From positions 80,886 through 144,885 of the forward strand of contig DASZAY010000012.1 of assembly GCA_035944555.1 (NCBI GenBank): a DNA stretch of 64,000 nucleotides, in the 5' to 3' direction. The stretch's first letter is position 1; each line of letters opens with the position of its first letter. This DNA comes from CADCWK01 sp035944555 (GTDB lineage Bacteria; Chloroflexota; Chloroflexia; Thermomicrobiales; UBA6265). Positions 44,677 through 52,561 of this stretch are shown piece after piece. A program made the position numbers and the translations under genes. The notes beneath the pieces were generated by a model. It was not told the origin of the DNA. It saw only the letters and a list, made by a program, of their open reading frames with translations, and made no database searches.

Positions 44677-46200
44677 CTACTCCGTGTCCCAGGCGCGAGC
44701 CCGGTCGACCGCCCGGCGCCAGAGGTGGTGACGCGTGTCGCGCTCATCAGCCGAGATGGCGGGTTCGAAGCGTCGTCCCTCGCCGTTTCGCGTCCGGGCC
44801 CGGTGCTGATCCGGCGTGTCCAGCCCCGCACCGATCCGGGCGAGGGCGGCGGCACCGAGAGCCGTCGTTTCGAGCACCGGCGAGCGCACGACGGGGACGC
44901 CGAGCAGGTCGGCCTGGAGCTGGAGCAGGAGGTCGTTGGCCGCCGCGCCGCCATCAACGCGTAGCTCGGTGAGCGGGACGGGCGCGTCGGTGACCATCGC
45001 GTCGATGACATCGCGAGTCTGGTGGGCAATCGCTTCCAGGGCAGCCCGGGCGATGTGGGCCTTCGTGGTTCCGCGTGAGAGCCCGATGATCAGCCCACGG
45101 GCGTCGGGATCCCAGTCCGGTGCGCCGAGTCCGGTCAGCGCAGGGACGAACACCACACCGCCACTGTCATCGACCGTCGCGGCCAGATCCTCGATCTCGT
45201 GCGCTTGTCGGATCAGCCCGAGACCATCGCGGAGCCACTGGACAGCCGCGCCAGTCACGAAGATCGAGCCTTCCAGTGCATAACGAGGCGACTCACCGGC
45301 GATCTGCCAGGCAAGGGTGGTGAGCAGCCCGTGACTGGATTCGATCGGAGCCGCCCCGGTCTGCATCAGGAGGAACGATCCGGTGCCGTACGTGTTCTTG
45401 GCTTCGCCCGGCTTCAGGCACGCCTGGCCGAAGAGCGCGGCGTGCTGGTCCCCGGCGATGCCGGTCACGGGGATCTCAGCGCCGAAAAGGTCCGGCTGGG
45501 TCGAACCGAAATCACCGGCCGAGGGCAGGACCTGGGGTAGCATCGCGGCCGGGATCGCGAGGTCGGCAAGGAGCTCAGCCGACCACTCGCCCGCCCGGAT
45601 GTCGAACAGCATGGTCCGGCCCGCGTTGGTGATATCCGTCCGGTGCTGACCGCCGGTGAGGTGCCAGAGAAGCCACGAGTCGACCGTGCCGAAGACGATC
45701 TCGCCGGCCTCGGCGCGACGACGCAGGTCGGGGTAACCCTCGAGCATCGCGGCGATCTTGGTCGCCGAGAAGTAGGCGTCCGGCCGCAGTCCCGTGATCC
45801 GGTGGTAACGCTCCGCCTGCCCGCGCCGGACGATCTCCTCGACGATCGGCGCCGTCTGCCGGCTCTGCCACGAGATCGCCGGGGCGACCGGCGCGCCGGA
45901 ATGGCGGTCCCACAGGACAGTGGTCTCCCGCTGGTTGGTGATGCCGATCGCCGCGATGTCCGCCGCCGCGACCCCGGCCCGGTCAATGGCCTTCCGGGCA
46001 ACATCGAGCGTGACATCCAGCAACTGGTCGGCATCCTGGTCGACCCAGCCGGAGCGTGGGTAGGTGGGCGTAACCGGCCGCTGGGCGGTGGCCAGGAGCG
46101 CATTGTCGTCGCCGTAGATGATCGCGCGGCTCGAGGTCGTTCCCTGATCCAGCGCGAGGATCACTCCGGTCGCTGTCGTCGTTGTCGTGCCGTCCGTCAT
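44677..46200 (-). CDS. glpK: Glycerol kinase
   Basis: 507 residues from ATG 46200; a GTG four codons earlier sits too close to the AAGGAAGG ribosome-binding site. Phosphorylates glycerol to glycerol-3-phosphate, which GlpD (34.3 kb) then oxidises. Signatures: LALDQGTTSSRAIIYG, TNQRETTVLWDRHSG, the glycerol-binding WQSRQT, TVDSWLLWHLTGG, GDQHAALFGQACLKPGEAKNTYGTGSFLL, and the FGGY C-terminal motif LRVDGGAAANDLLLQLQADLLGVPV. Located just downstream of tpiA on the same strand (109-base gap), grouping two genes of triose metabolism. Confidence 0.96.
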   Translation of the reverse strand: MTDGTTTTTATGVILALDQGTTSSRAIIYGDDNALLATAQRPVTPTYPRSGWVDQDADQLLDVTLDVARKAIDRAGVAAADIAAIGITNQRETTVLWDRHSGAPVAPAISWQSRQTAPIVEEIVRRGQAERYHRITGLRPDAYFSATKIAAMLEGYPDLRRRAEAGEIVFGTVDSWLLWHLTGGQHRTDITNAGRTMLFDIRAGEWSAELLADLAIPAAMLPQVLPSAGDFGSTQPDLFGAEIPVTGIAGDQHAALFGQACLKPGEAKNTYGTGSFLLMQTGAAPIESSHGLLTTLAWQIAGESPRYALEGSIFVTGAAVQWLRDGLGLIRQAHEIEDLAATVDDSGGVVFVPALTGLGAPDWDPDARGLIIGLSRGTTKAHIARAALEAIAHQTRDVIDAMVTDAPVPLTELRVDGGAAANDLLLQLQADLLGVPVVRSPVLETTALGAAALARIGAGLDTPDQHRARTRNGEGRRFEPAISADERDTRHHLWRRAVDRARAWDTE

Positions 46201-46309
46201 CGGTCCGGTCACCTTCCTTTACGAGCCGGCCGCCGGGCCAGGGCCGATCCTTCCCGATGCCGCCGCATTGCGAAGCACAGGCCACGGGCGAAGCCTGCGC
46301 TGGCCGATG

Positions 46310-47164
46310 TCAGCCGCCGACTGCGCCGCGGCGCTCCTCGATCGCTGCCGACGTGACGCCGAGCAAACCCTCGACCGTCAGCCCGACCCGCCCGAGCAGG
46401 AATCCGTCCAGGTTCGGGAGTTCCCGCAGCAACGGCGCGACCGATTCCACCGAGACGCTGCCGCCATAGAGGAGGGGAACGTCCGGCCGCTCGATCAGGA
46501 TCGTACCGAACCGGTCGTTGAGCGCGGCAGTGATCTCGGCCAAAATCGGACGGATGTCGTCCGGGCCGGCCGCAGTCGACGCGCCGATCGCCCAGGCAGG
46601 CTCGTAGGCGATCAGGACGCGGTCGAGCGCCGTGCGGTCAATCCGGCTCAGCGCGATCTTGACCTGCCGGCGGACCGTCTCGACCCCGACCCCATGTGCC
46701 CGGTCGTCGGCGTTCTCACCAACGCAGAGCATCACGCGGAGCCCGCCTTCGAGCGCGACGCCGACCTTGCGGGCGACCGACTCATTGGTCTCGCCGAACA
46801 GCGTCCGCCGCTCGGCGTGGCCGATCAGGACCAGGTCGGTCCCGAGCGCGGCCAGCATTGGGGTGGAAATCTCACCGGTGAAGGCGCCGTTGAGATGCCC
46901 CTCGACGTTCTGGGCACCAATCCAGACGGGAAGGTTCGTGGCGCGCGCCGCCGGGACGGCCGCCGGCAGCGACGTGTAGGGCGGACAGAGGAAGAGTCGC
47001 GTGTCCGTCCCGTCCAGGAGCGTGCGTCCCCGGCGGCCGAGCTCGTCGAGATACGCCACGGTCTCGTCGTTGGTCTGCTGCAGCTTGGTATTGGTCCCGA
47101 TGTAGAGCGTCCGGGACCGGGGCTGAGGGCGATCGGCAACCGATAGGGACGGGGACGTCGACAT
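46310..47164 (-). CDS. tpiA: Triosephosphate isomerase
   Basis: 284 residues from ATG 47164 (AGAGGA upstream), with an unusual N-terminal extension of about 18 residues. The TIM-barrel catalytic residues are present: Lys in IGTNTKLQQT (usual GNWKMN), His in LIGHAERRTLFGE, Glu in IAYEPAWAIG, and the phosphate-binding LYGGSV and FLLGRVGL. Interconverts DHAP and glyceraldehyde-3-phosphate. Next to glpK, so DHAP arising from glycerol can enter glycolysis. The divergent N-terminal motif (NTK for NWK) and HAERR for HSERR leave open a related isomerase specificity (e.g. tetrulose phosphate), but TPI is most likely. Confidence 0.85.
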   Translation of the reverse strand: MSTSPSLSVADRPQPRSRTLYIGTNTKLQQTNDETVAYLDELGRRGRTLLDGTDTRLFLCPPYTSLPAAVPAARATNLPVWIGAQNVEGHLNGAFTGEISTPMLAALGTDLVLIGHAERRTLFGETNESVARKVGVALEGGLRVMLCVGENADDRAHGVGVETVRRQVKIALSRIDRTALDRVLIAYEPAWAIGASTAAGPDDIRPILAEITAALNDRFGTILIERPDVPLLYGGSVSVESVAPLLRELPNLDGFLLGRVGLTVEGLLGVTSAAIEERRGAVGG

Positions 47165-47371
47165 ACGGGGGTCCTCTCTGGGCGGCCTGTCCGGAAGGCG
47201 GACGACGCGACGGTCGCGTCCCATTGTCGCCGGAGTCAGAGGATGGCGCCCGGCCGGACCGGAGACTGCTGGAGGCGATGAATCGTCTCCCGGGTGGCGG
47301 TCCGGGTGCTGCAAACGAGTGCCCAGGAGGAGCGGAGAAATCGAACGTGAATTGCTGAACCTTCCGGGTGA

Positions 47372-47400
47372 TTGACCAAGTATTACGTATTTGCTAAGGT
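47372..47400 (+). promoter_or_regulatory. Candidate sigma-70-type promoter in an AT-rich patch
   Basis: TTGACC (47372-47377), 17-base spacer, TAAGGT (47395-47400), inside one of the few AT-rich stretches of the window. It points towards the small ORF at 47524. A promoter for tpiA on the other strand may share the same patch. Confidence 0.45.
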
Positions 47401-47523
47401 AGAGTAGCTGTCATCCCGCTATGTGCGGCCTGTCCGGCCCCTCGGGATCCACCAAACATTTCTCATTTCGCCCGTTCATGCCAGTACCGCAGGTACCGAC
47501 GGGCCGACCCAGGAGCATCTGTC

Positions 47524-47733
47524 TTGACTGCATCCGTCGTCCCTCCCGCCGCGCCATTGATCGCCAATCGCCCGAGCGCCCTCATCGCGCAGGCGCTCGT
47601 CGAGCGGCAGAGTGCTGGCCAGATCACCGCTCGTGCTAACGAGATGGGGCTACCCAGCGCGATGACCAAAGTGATCGTCGCTGCCTGTGGGTGTGAGTCC
47701 ACACCGACGACTTCCCCGGCTACCCAGCACTGA
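47524..47733 (+). CDS. Small hypothetical protein, possible helix-turn-helix
   Basis: 69 residues from TTG 47524, with AGGAG 8 bases upstream and a candidate promoter 124 bases upstream. The middle part (SALIAQALVERQSAGQITARANEMGLPSAMTKVIVAA when read through) is helical and vaguely like a helix-turn-helix. The C-terminus holds CGC and a Thr/Pro tail. No family recognised. Support is the promoter/RBS arrangement and position between tpiA and rpsP; length alone is not convincing. Confidence 0.4.
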   Translation: MTASVVPPAAPLIANRPSALIAQALVERQSAGQITARANEMGLPSAMTKVIVAACGCESTPTTSPATQH

Positions 47734-47750
47734 GCAACGTGCCGTACGGA

Positions 47751-47779
47751 TTGCCGGTTGCGACAGGCTGTGCGACAAT
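47751..47779 (+). promoter_or_regulatory. rpsP: Candidate promoter of the rpsP operon
   Basis: TTGCCG (47751-47756), 17-base spacer, GACAAT (47774-47779). It lies about 170 bases before the rpsP start, leaving a long leader. Confidence 0.45.
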
Positions 47780-47860
47780 CGCCGATGCTGACCGTGGGGA
47801 AGGGTTTCGGCTACCCCCATGGCGTGGACCAGATGGTCCCCGCAACAGCGCGTTCCGGCC

Positions 47861-47887
47861 GACCCGGGGGGTATCGCCCACCGGGTC
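47861..47887 (+). promoter_or_regulatory. rpsP: Leader hairpin upstream of rpsP, attenuator-like
   Basis: GACCCGG (47861-47867) pairs with CCGGGTC (47881-47887) around a 13-base loop and is followed by TCTGTTT. Another small hairpin (GGACCA/TGGTCC) precedes it at 47826-47839. May attenuate transcription in the ribosomal-protein leader. Confidence 0.35.
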
Positions 47888-47952
47888 TCTGTTTGCCGGT
47901 CCGCAGCCGACTCGCTGACCGCGGGTCTGTCCGATGAAAGAGGTCCATTGTC

Positions 47953-48246
47953 ATGATCAAGATCCGCCTCAAGCGCATGGGTGCCAAGAAGCGTCCGAGC
48001 TATCGTCTGATCGTTGCCGACAGCCGGTCGCCCCGGGATGGTCGCTTCATCGAAACCATCGGGTTCTACGATCCGATCGCCGAGCCGGCTATCATCCGGG
48101 TCGATGGCGATCGCGCTCGCCACTGGTTCAGCGTTGGCGCCCAGCCGACTGATACCGCCCGCTCGCTGCTGGTCAAGCAGGGCATCCTGACCCAGTCCGG
48201 CAAGCTGAAGCCGGCCGTGGAGAGCACCGAGGCCACCACCGCCTGA
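47953..48246 (+). CDS. rpsP: 30S ribosomal protein S16
   Basis: 97 residues. The start MIKIRLKRMGAKKRPSYRLIVADSRSPRDGRFIE is diagnostic for S16, followed by IGFYDP, and in the C-terminal half RARHWFSVGAQPTDTARSLLVKQGI. S16 is needed for 30S assembly. First gene of the conserved rpsP-khpA-rimM order, which in many bacteria also includes trmD and rplS; those two are not downstream here. Confidence 0.98.
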   Translation: MIKIRLKRMGAKKRPSYRLIVADSRSPRDGRFIETIGFYDPIAEPAIIRVDGDRARHWFSVGAQPTDTARSLLVKQGILTQSGKLKPAVESTEATTA

Positions 48247-48278
48247 TCGGTGGCCGGCCAGTCGAACGGGGAAGCACG

Positions 48279-48629
48279 ATGCGTGACGACCACGTTCCCG
48301 AGTACACCGGCCCACGCGACCGCACCCAGCGTGCGGTCGAACGGCCGGACCATGATTCGGACCTGACTCCAGCCGGCAATACCGACGCCGAAGCGCACCT
48401 CGAAAACGTGGTGCGCTTCCTTGCGTCCGCCCTCGTCGACGAGCCGGATGCGGTCGAGGTCACCAGCCGGAGCCGCGAGCACAGCGTTTACCTCAACCTC
48501 CGGGTCGGGGACGGCGAGCTGGGCAAGGTCATCGGCCGGCAGGGTCGGACGGCACGAGCGATCCGGACCGCGGTCCAGATCGCCGGAGCACGCCATGACG
48601 TCCGAGCTTCCCTCGACATCGAAGGCTGA
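48279..48629 (+). CDS. khpA: KH-domain RNA-binding protein KhpA
   Basis: 116 residues with a hydrophilic N-terminal extension of about 38 residues before the core. The core starts LENVVRFLASALVDEPDAVEV, the usual KhpA/YlqC opening, and includes the KH GxxG loop in LGKVIGRQGRTARAIRTAV. KhpA binds RNA, usually with KhpB, and influences cell size and sRNA use. Position between rpsP and rimM is the conserved one. Its last 35 bases overlap rimM in another frame, implying coupling. Confidence 0.93.
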   Translation: MRDDHVPEYTGPRDRTQRAVERPDHDSDLTPAGNTDAEAHLENVVRFLASALVDEPDAVEVTSRSREHSVYLNLRVGDGELGKVIGRQGRTARAIRTAVQIAGARHDVRASLDIEG

Positions 48630-49437
48630 GCCCACCGGCGAGACCGGTACGGAGCAGCCCACTCGTCCCGCCGCTCGCCCCCGGACCGCCGTACCACGGC
48701 GCCCCTCACCGAGGAAGCGCCCTCGCGCCACGCCGCCCGCTGCCACACCCGGCACGGACCGGGGAGCGGCTGTTCCGGCGCCGGGCGATCCTCCTCCCTT
48801 CGCCCCACAGTTGCCCGGGCCACCTCGCCGCACGGCTCGATCGCCCGGTCGTCCCGTTCCGGCACCACGCCCGCAGCCATTCCGGACCAGACGCCTCGAT
48901 GAAACGACCGGGCCTGATTTCGCCCAGGCGGTCGGCGAGGTCCGGCTTGCGGTCGGTGTCCTCGTCGGGGTCCATGGCATCCATGGCGAGCTCAAGCTTC
49001 AGCTCTGGACGGACACTCCTGATCACCTCAAGTCGATCCGGTCTGTCTGGATCGGTGAGGAGCAGCAGACCCGGCGATTGACCGGCGTCCGCCTGACGCC
49101 CGATCGGGCCCTGATCCGGATCGCCGGAGTGAGCTCGCCGGAGGTTGCACGGACCTTCGTCGGCCAGACCCTCTACATCGCCGGGACCGACGCCCGTCCG
49201 CTGGATGAGGGCGAACTCTTCCTTTACCAGCTTGTCGGGCTGCGGGTATCGCAGGAGGATGGCACCGAGATCGGCTCGATCGCCGATGTGATCGAGACCG
49301 GCGCCAATGACGTGCTGGTGATCAAGCCGCCGGCGGGCGGGCCGGATATCCTCTATCCGCATCACCGCGAGTTCGTTGTCGGCGTCGATCTCGAGGCCGG
49401 CACGATGACGGTTCGCCCGCTCGATTTCCTGAACTAG
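48595..49437 (+). CDS. rimM: Ribosome maturation factor RimM with long N-terminal extension
   Basis: 280 residues from ATG 48595 (GGAG 8 bases upstream), compared with about 170 for usual RimM. The first roughly 105 residues are Pro/Arg/Thr/Ala-rich and look disordered. The RimM core follows: LAVGVLVGVHGIHGELKLQLWTD, VRLTPDRALIRIAGVSSPEVA, the PRC-barrel-like second domain DEGELFLYQLVGLRVSQEDGTEIG, NDVLVIKP and the C-terminal PHHREFVVGVDLEAGTMTV. RimM binds S19 and promotes 30S maturation, working in the same process as S16. Overlaps khpA by 35 bases. A terminator follows. Confidence 0.92.
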   Translation: MTSELPSTSKAEPTGETGTEQPTRPAARPRTAVPRRPSPRKRPRATPPAATPGTDRGAAVPAPGDPPPFAPQLPGPPRRTARSPGRPVPAPRPQPFRTRRLDETTGPDFAQAVGEVRLAVGVLVGVHGIHGELKLQLWTDTPDHLKSIRSVWIGEEQQTRRLTGVRLTPDRALIRIAGVSSPEVARTFVGQTLYIAGTDARPLDEGELFLYQLVGLRVSQEDGTEIGSIADVIETGANDVLVIKPPAGGPDILYPHHREFVVGVDLEAGTMTVRPLDFLN

Positions 49438-49466
49438 TTGCAGCGGACCGAATAGCGAATGGAAAC

Positions 49467-49503
49467 GCGGCTCCGGCGTCTCGCTGGGGCCGCGCCGCTT
49501 TTT
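49467..49503 (+). terminator. Intrinsic terminator of the rpsP-khpA-rimM operon
   Basis: An 8-bp stem (GCGGCTCC with GGGGCCGC, one G-U) and 11-base loop, followed by GCCGC and TTTTT. 30 bases after the rimM stop. Confidence 0.7.
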
Positions 49504-49611
49504 CGGGTTGCGACCGCGATGAAAGCCGGAGGCGATGGGCGCGGCAACGACCTTGGTATTCGGTCGTGGGTGGGCCCGCACCGGGCGCGAGTACCTGCGA
49601 TCTTTGCCGCT

Positions 49612-50270
49612 CTAGCGAGCGAGGAATGTCACGACCAAGCCGAGGTGGACGGTGTTGAAGGCAGAGGTCAGCAGGCTATGGACCAGGATAATCCGGCGGA
49701 TCCACCGGTTCGTCACTCGGGCAGTCCCGCTGGAGAAGGAGGCTCCGATGGCGAACGAGAAGTAGACGAAGTCGAATATGTCCGGCTCGTCCTCGTCTTC
49801 GAAATGGAGCCCACGGTCGAGGTAGTGGCTGGCCGCGTGGGCCAGCGTGAACGACGTCAGTAGCAGGAATTTGCCGGAGACGATGCCGAGCGTCCCGCCA
49901 ATGGTAGAGCAGCTCCTGACCGTCCGACCTGATCACGATGATCGCGCTCAGGACCGAGAACGCCGCGATGGCAACTGTGAAGTCGACGCCGGTTTCCTTG
50001 CCGAGGAACCATCGGTACAAGCGATTGATCTTGACGGTGTTCTGCCACTCGGCCCATAACGCCTCTCTGATGCAGAGGCGTGCAGGAACGCGAGGATTGT
50101 CAGAACAAGATATGCGAAGGCGAACGCCAGGTCAGTGATGGAAATCGAGTGGAAGGAGTCGACCTGCGATTGGGGCCGTATTGGATGGACACCAGGATGG
50201 AGACCGGGACGCAGGACCGGGAGGCGATCCCCAGTCGGACGTTATCGCGACGGAGGACACTCTGCTACCA
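49612..50270 (-). pseudogene. Decayed DUF1345 membrane protein gene
   Basis: Reading the minus strand across three frames reconstructs a DUF1345-like protein of normal length (about 220 residues). An upstream hydrophobic piece (ITDLAFAFAYLVLTILAFLH) lies around 50090-50140. In a second frame comes REALWAEWQNTVKINRLYRWF and then FTVAIAAFSVLSAIIVI down to about 49910. In a third frame comes GGTLGIVSGKFLLLTSFTLAH, HYLDRGLHFEDEDEPDIFDF, VYFSFAIGASFSSG, VTNRWIRRIILVHSL and FNTVHLGLVVTFLAR, with the stop at 49612. The last part matches the family's well-conserved C-terminus. At least two or three frameshifts and no intact start show it is no longer functional as one ORF. Upstream boundary approximate. 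Confidence 0.7.
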
Positions 50271-50325
50271 GTTTCCGGACCTCAACCGAGTCCGGACCTC
50301 GCCAGCAAGGCGAGGCCCGCACGTC

Positions 50326-51216
50326 TCACGTTAGACGGCCCGGCAGGCGCTCGATGGTACGGACGGTGAGGGCGGCTGCTCTCCGGCCAACTTCGGCCAG
50401 CGGGAACTCGTCCATCGCGCCGCCAAGATCCGTCGCAGCGGTGTACTCGTTGTTGGAGATGTCCTTGATCGGCAACAGCGGCAGGTCCAGCCGCTGGCAG
50501 ATCACGCCCAGAGCCGCCGTTTCCATCTCCTCGCAGAGCGTCCCGTGGCGCTCGAACAGGATGTCGATCCGCGCCGTCGCCTGGGTCCAGGTGTCGGCCG
50601 AGGCGACCGCCCCGACATGGATCTGCGGGACGTGACCGGTCGTCGGCCACGGCTCAGGTTGCCAGTCTGCGGCCGCCTCGTGAGCGGCACGAAGCAGCTC
50701 GGGATCGCTCGGCGTCTCGGAGGGCGGCAACGGGTCGGGGCCGGTCGAGAGCGTGTTGCCCCGGTAACGCTCGGTACCGTCCGGGAGCAGGTCGAAGGCG
50801 GCGTGGTTGATCGAGACGTCGCCGATGATCACGTCGCCCAGCGTCAGGTCTCGCCGGTGCGCGCCAGCGCAGCCGTAGGAGATCACCGCGCGGATGGTCA
50901 TCCGCCCCAGCAGCGCGGCGAGCGCCCCGGCGGCATTGGCCGGACCGATCCCGGCGAGGACCGCCACGATTGGGTGCCCGGCGATCGTGCCGGACCAGAC
51001 CGGCCAGGTCCCGGCCAGCGGGGTCCGGTTCGGCTCCGGCAGGACGGTGAGCTCCCGGCGAGCATCCTCGGTCAGGAGCCCCAGCGCCGGGTCGGCGCTC
51101 CCGTCCTCGGCTTCGTCGAGGACCAGCGCGTCGAACAGGTGACGGAGCTCGGTTCGCATCGCGACGATGATGGCGACCGGGGCGTTGGGGTGCTTGTGGG
51201 CGGAAATGGCGGGCAC
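50326..51216 (-). CDS. MTA/SAH nucleosidase-like phosphorylase superfamily protein
   Basis: 296 residues of the PNP/UDP phosphorylase fold. The start VAIIVAMRTELRHLFDAL, the region VAVLAGIGPANAAGALAALL, ISYGCAGAHRRDLTLGDVIIG, the ribose-binding CEEMETAALGVICQRLDLPLLPIKDISN, and an Asp/Glu-rich catalytic segment after it are all in place. This places it near 5'-methylthioadenosine/S-adenosylhomocysteine nucleosidase (MtnN), though related enzymes such as futalosine hydrolase share the pattern. An insert of about 50 residues around 35-70 and another near LLPDGTERYRGNTLSTGPD are longer than in E. coli MtnN. It precedes no obvious pathway partner. Confidence 0.8.
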   Translation of the reverse strand: MPAISAHKHPNAPVAIIVAMRTELRHLFDALVLDEAEDGSADPALGLLTEDARRELTVLPEPNRTPLAGTWPVWSGTIAGHPIVAVLAGIGPANAAGALAALLGRMTIRAVISYGCAGAHRRDLTLGDVIIGDVSINHAAFDLLPDGTERYRGNTLSTGPDPLPPSETPSDPELLRAAHEAAADWQPEPWPTTGHVPQIHVGAVASADTWTQATARIDILFERHGTLCEEMETAALGVICQRLDLPLLPIKDISNNEYTAATDLGGAMDEFPLAEVGRRAAALTVRTIERLPGRLT

Positions 51217-51238
51217 GGGACCTCCAGGGAGCCGGGAT

Positions 51239-51619
51239 CTATCGAAGCAGCGAGACGATCATGCTGCCGGCCAGGACGATCAGGACCAGCGTCGAAATGG
51301 CGGCGAAGCGGCGATCGCCCAGCCGCAGGAAGCCCGCGATGATCCCAAGCGTGGTCACCACCGGCGTCAGCACGATCGCGAAGATCGCCAGCTCTGCGAA
51401 GGCTGCCGGGTTGCCATCGGCGACGGCGTCCGGGAGCTCGCCAAGGGTGAATGTCTCCCGGCCGATGGGATCGCCGCTGACGACGGACGCGACCAGGGAG
51501 GCGACGACGAAGGCGACGCAGACGAAGAAGCCGCTGACCAGGCAGAGGCGTGCGATCCGGTAGACCACGTCGGCAGGCTGCGTCTCGGCCGGGGATGGGG
51601 TGGAGGACGGTTGCTTCAT
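51239..51619 (-). CDS. DUF1634 membrane protein, partner of TSUP transporter
   Basis: 126 residues from ATG 51619, which lies directly after the TSUP stop (an in-frame start at 51643 would overlap it). Three helices: VYRIARLCLVSGFFVCVAFVVASLVASVV, then AELAIFAIVLTPVVTTLGIIAGF, then ISTLVLIVLAGSMIVSLL. The pattern, with a conserved LTPVVT-type motif in the second helix, is that of DUF1634. Genes of this family are regularly found next to TauE/SafE permeases, as here, and may be accessory subunits. Confidence 0.8.
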   Translation of the reverse strand: MKQPSSTPSPAETQPADVVYRIARLCLVSGFFVCVAFVVASLVASVVSGDPIGRETFTLGELPDAVADGNPAAFAELAIFAIVLTPVVTTLGIIAGFLRLGDRRFAAISTLVLIVLAGSMIVSLLR

Positions 51620-51623
51620 CGGG

Positions 51624-52517
51624 CTAGCGCTCCCACGGGACATCGATGCCGGCGGCCTGGAGAATCATCGAGACGGCCAGGAACAGCATGATTGCGACGA
51701 ACAGCCCGATCAGCTTCTCGGTCGACATCCGCCGGGTCAGGCGCGGACCGAGCTGCGAGCCGATGAAGACGCCGATCAGCGCGAACACGACGACCTGCGG
51801 GTCGATCTCGCCGGAGGCGTAGTAGACGGTCGCGGTCGCCACGGCGGCGAACCCCACCATGAAGGTGCTGGTCCCGGCCGCCGCCTTGACCGGCACCTTC
51901 ATCAGCGCCGTCATCGCCGGGACCTGGATCAGCCCGCCACCGATGCCGAGCATGCCGGAGAGGACGCCCGCTCCGGCGCCGATCCCGATCCCGGCCCGGA
52001 TGTTCCGCGGCTCGTAGGCGATGTCCTTGCCGGTCGCCCGGTCGCGGAACCGCCCGGCGAGCGGGGAGAGGACCGGGGCCGAAGGCGGCGGGTCCTGGGA
52101 TTCGCCGGGAATCGCGGTCGGCGCCTCAACCGGTACGACTTGGGGCTTTGGCCGGCGCTGGGCCAGCATCGAGATGATCGCGTAGACGAGGACCGCCGCG
52201 AAGATCGCGCTGATCACGCGCTGATTCATCGCGACGCCGACGATCGCCCCGACGGTCGCGCCGGCGGCGGTGGTCACCTGGAGCAGCATCGCCAGCCGGA
52301 GATTGGTGAACTGGCTGCGCAGGTGGACCGTCGAGCCGACGACCGAGTTGGCGACGACGGCGACCGCGCTGGCCCCGATCGCCGCCTTCTGGTCGATGCC
52401 GAAGAAGATCGTGAACAGCGGGACGATGAAGATCCCGCCGCCGAGTCCGAGCATCGAGCCGATGATCCCGGCGCCGGCCGAAACGACCGTCAGCAGCAGG
52501 AGTTCCTGGAGTTCCAC
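51624..52517 (-). CDS. TauE/SafE (TSUP) family anion permease
   Basis: 297 residues, eight helices in two halves. Each half carries the repeated TSUP signature: GAGIIGSMLGLGGGIFIVPLFTIFFG in the first and GAGVLSGMLGIGGGLIQVPAMTALM in the second. A hydrophilic loop of about 40 residues separates the halves. TSUP proteins carry sulfite, sulfoacetate, thiosulfate or organosulfur anions; the substrate is not predictable. Upstream and adjacent to DUF1634, forming the conserved pair. Confidence 0.9.
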   Translation of the reverse strand: MELQELLLLTVVSAGAGIIGSMLGLGGGIFIVPLFTIFFGIDQKAAIGASAVAVVANSVVGSTVHLRSQFTNLRLAMLLQVTTAAGATVGAIVGVAMNQRVISAIFAAVLVYAIISMLAQRRPKPQVVPVEAPTAIPGESQDPPPSAPVLSPLAGRFRDRATGKDIAYEPRNIRAGIGIGAGAGVLSGMLGIGGGLIQVPAMTALMKVPVKAAAGTSTFMVGFAAVATATVYYASGEIDPQVVVFALIGVFIGSQLGPRLTRRMSTEKLIGLFVAIMLFLAVSMILQAAGIDVPWER

Positions 52518-52561
52518 ATTGCCCCCGAAGTGGCTGCCGGCCCGGATCGCGGGTCCGGTCG

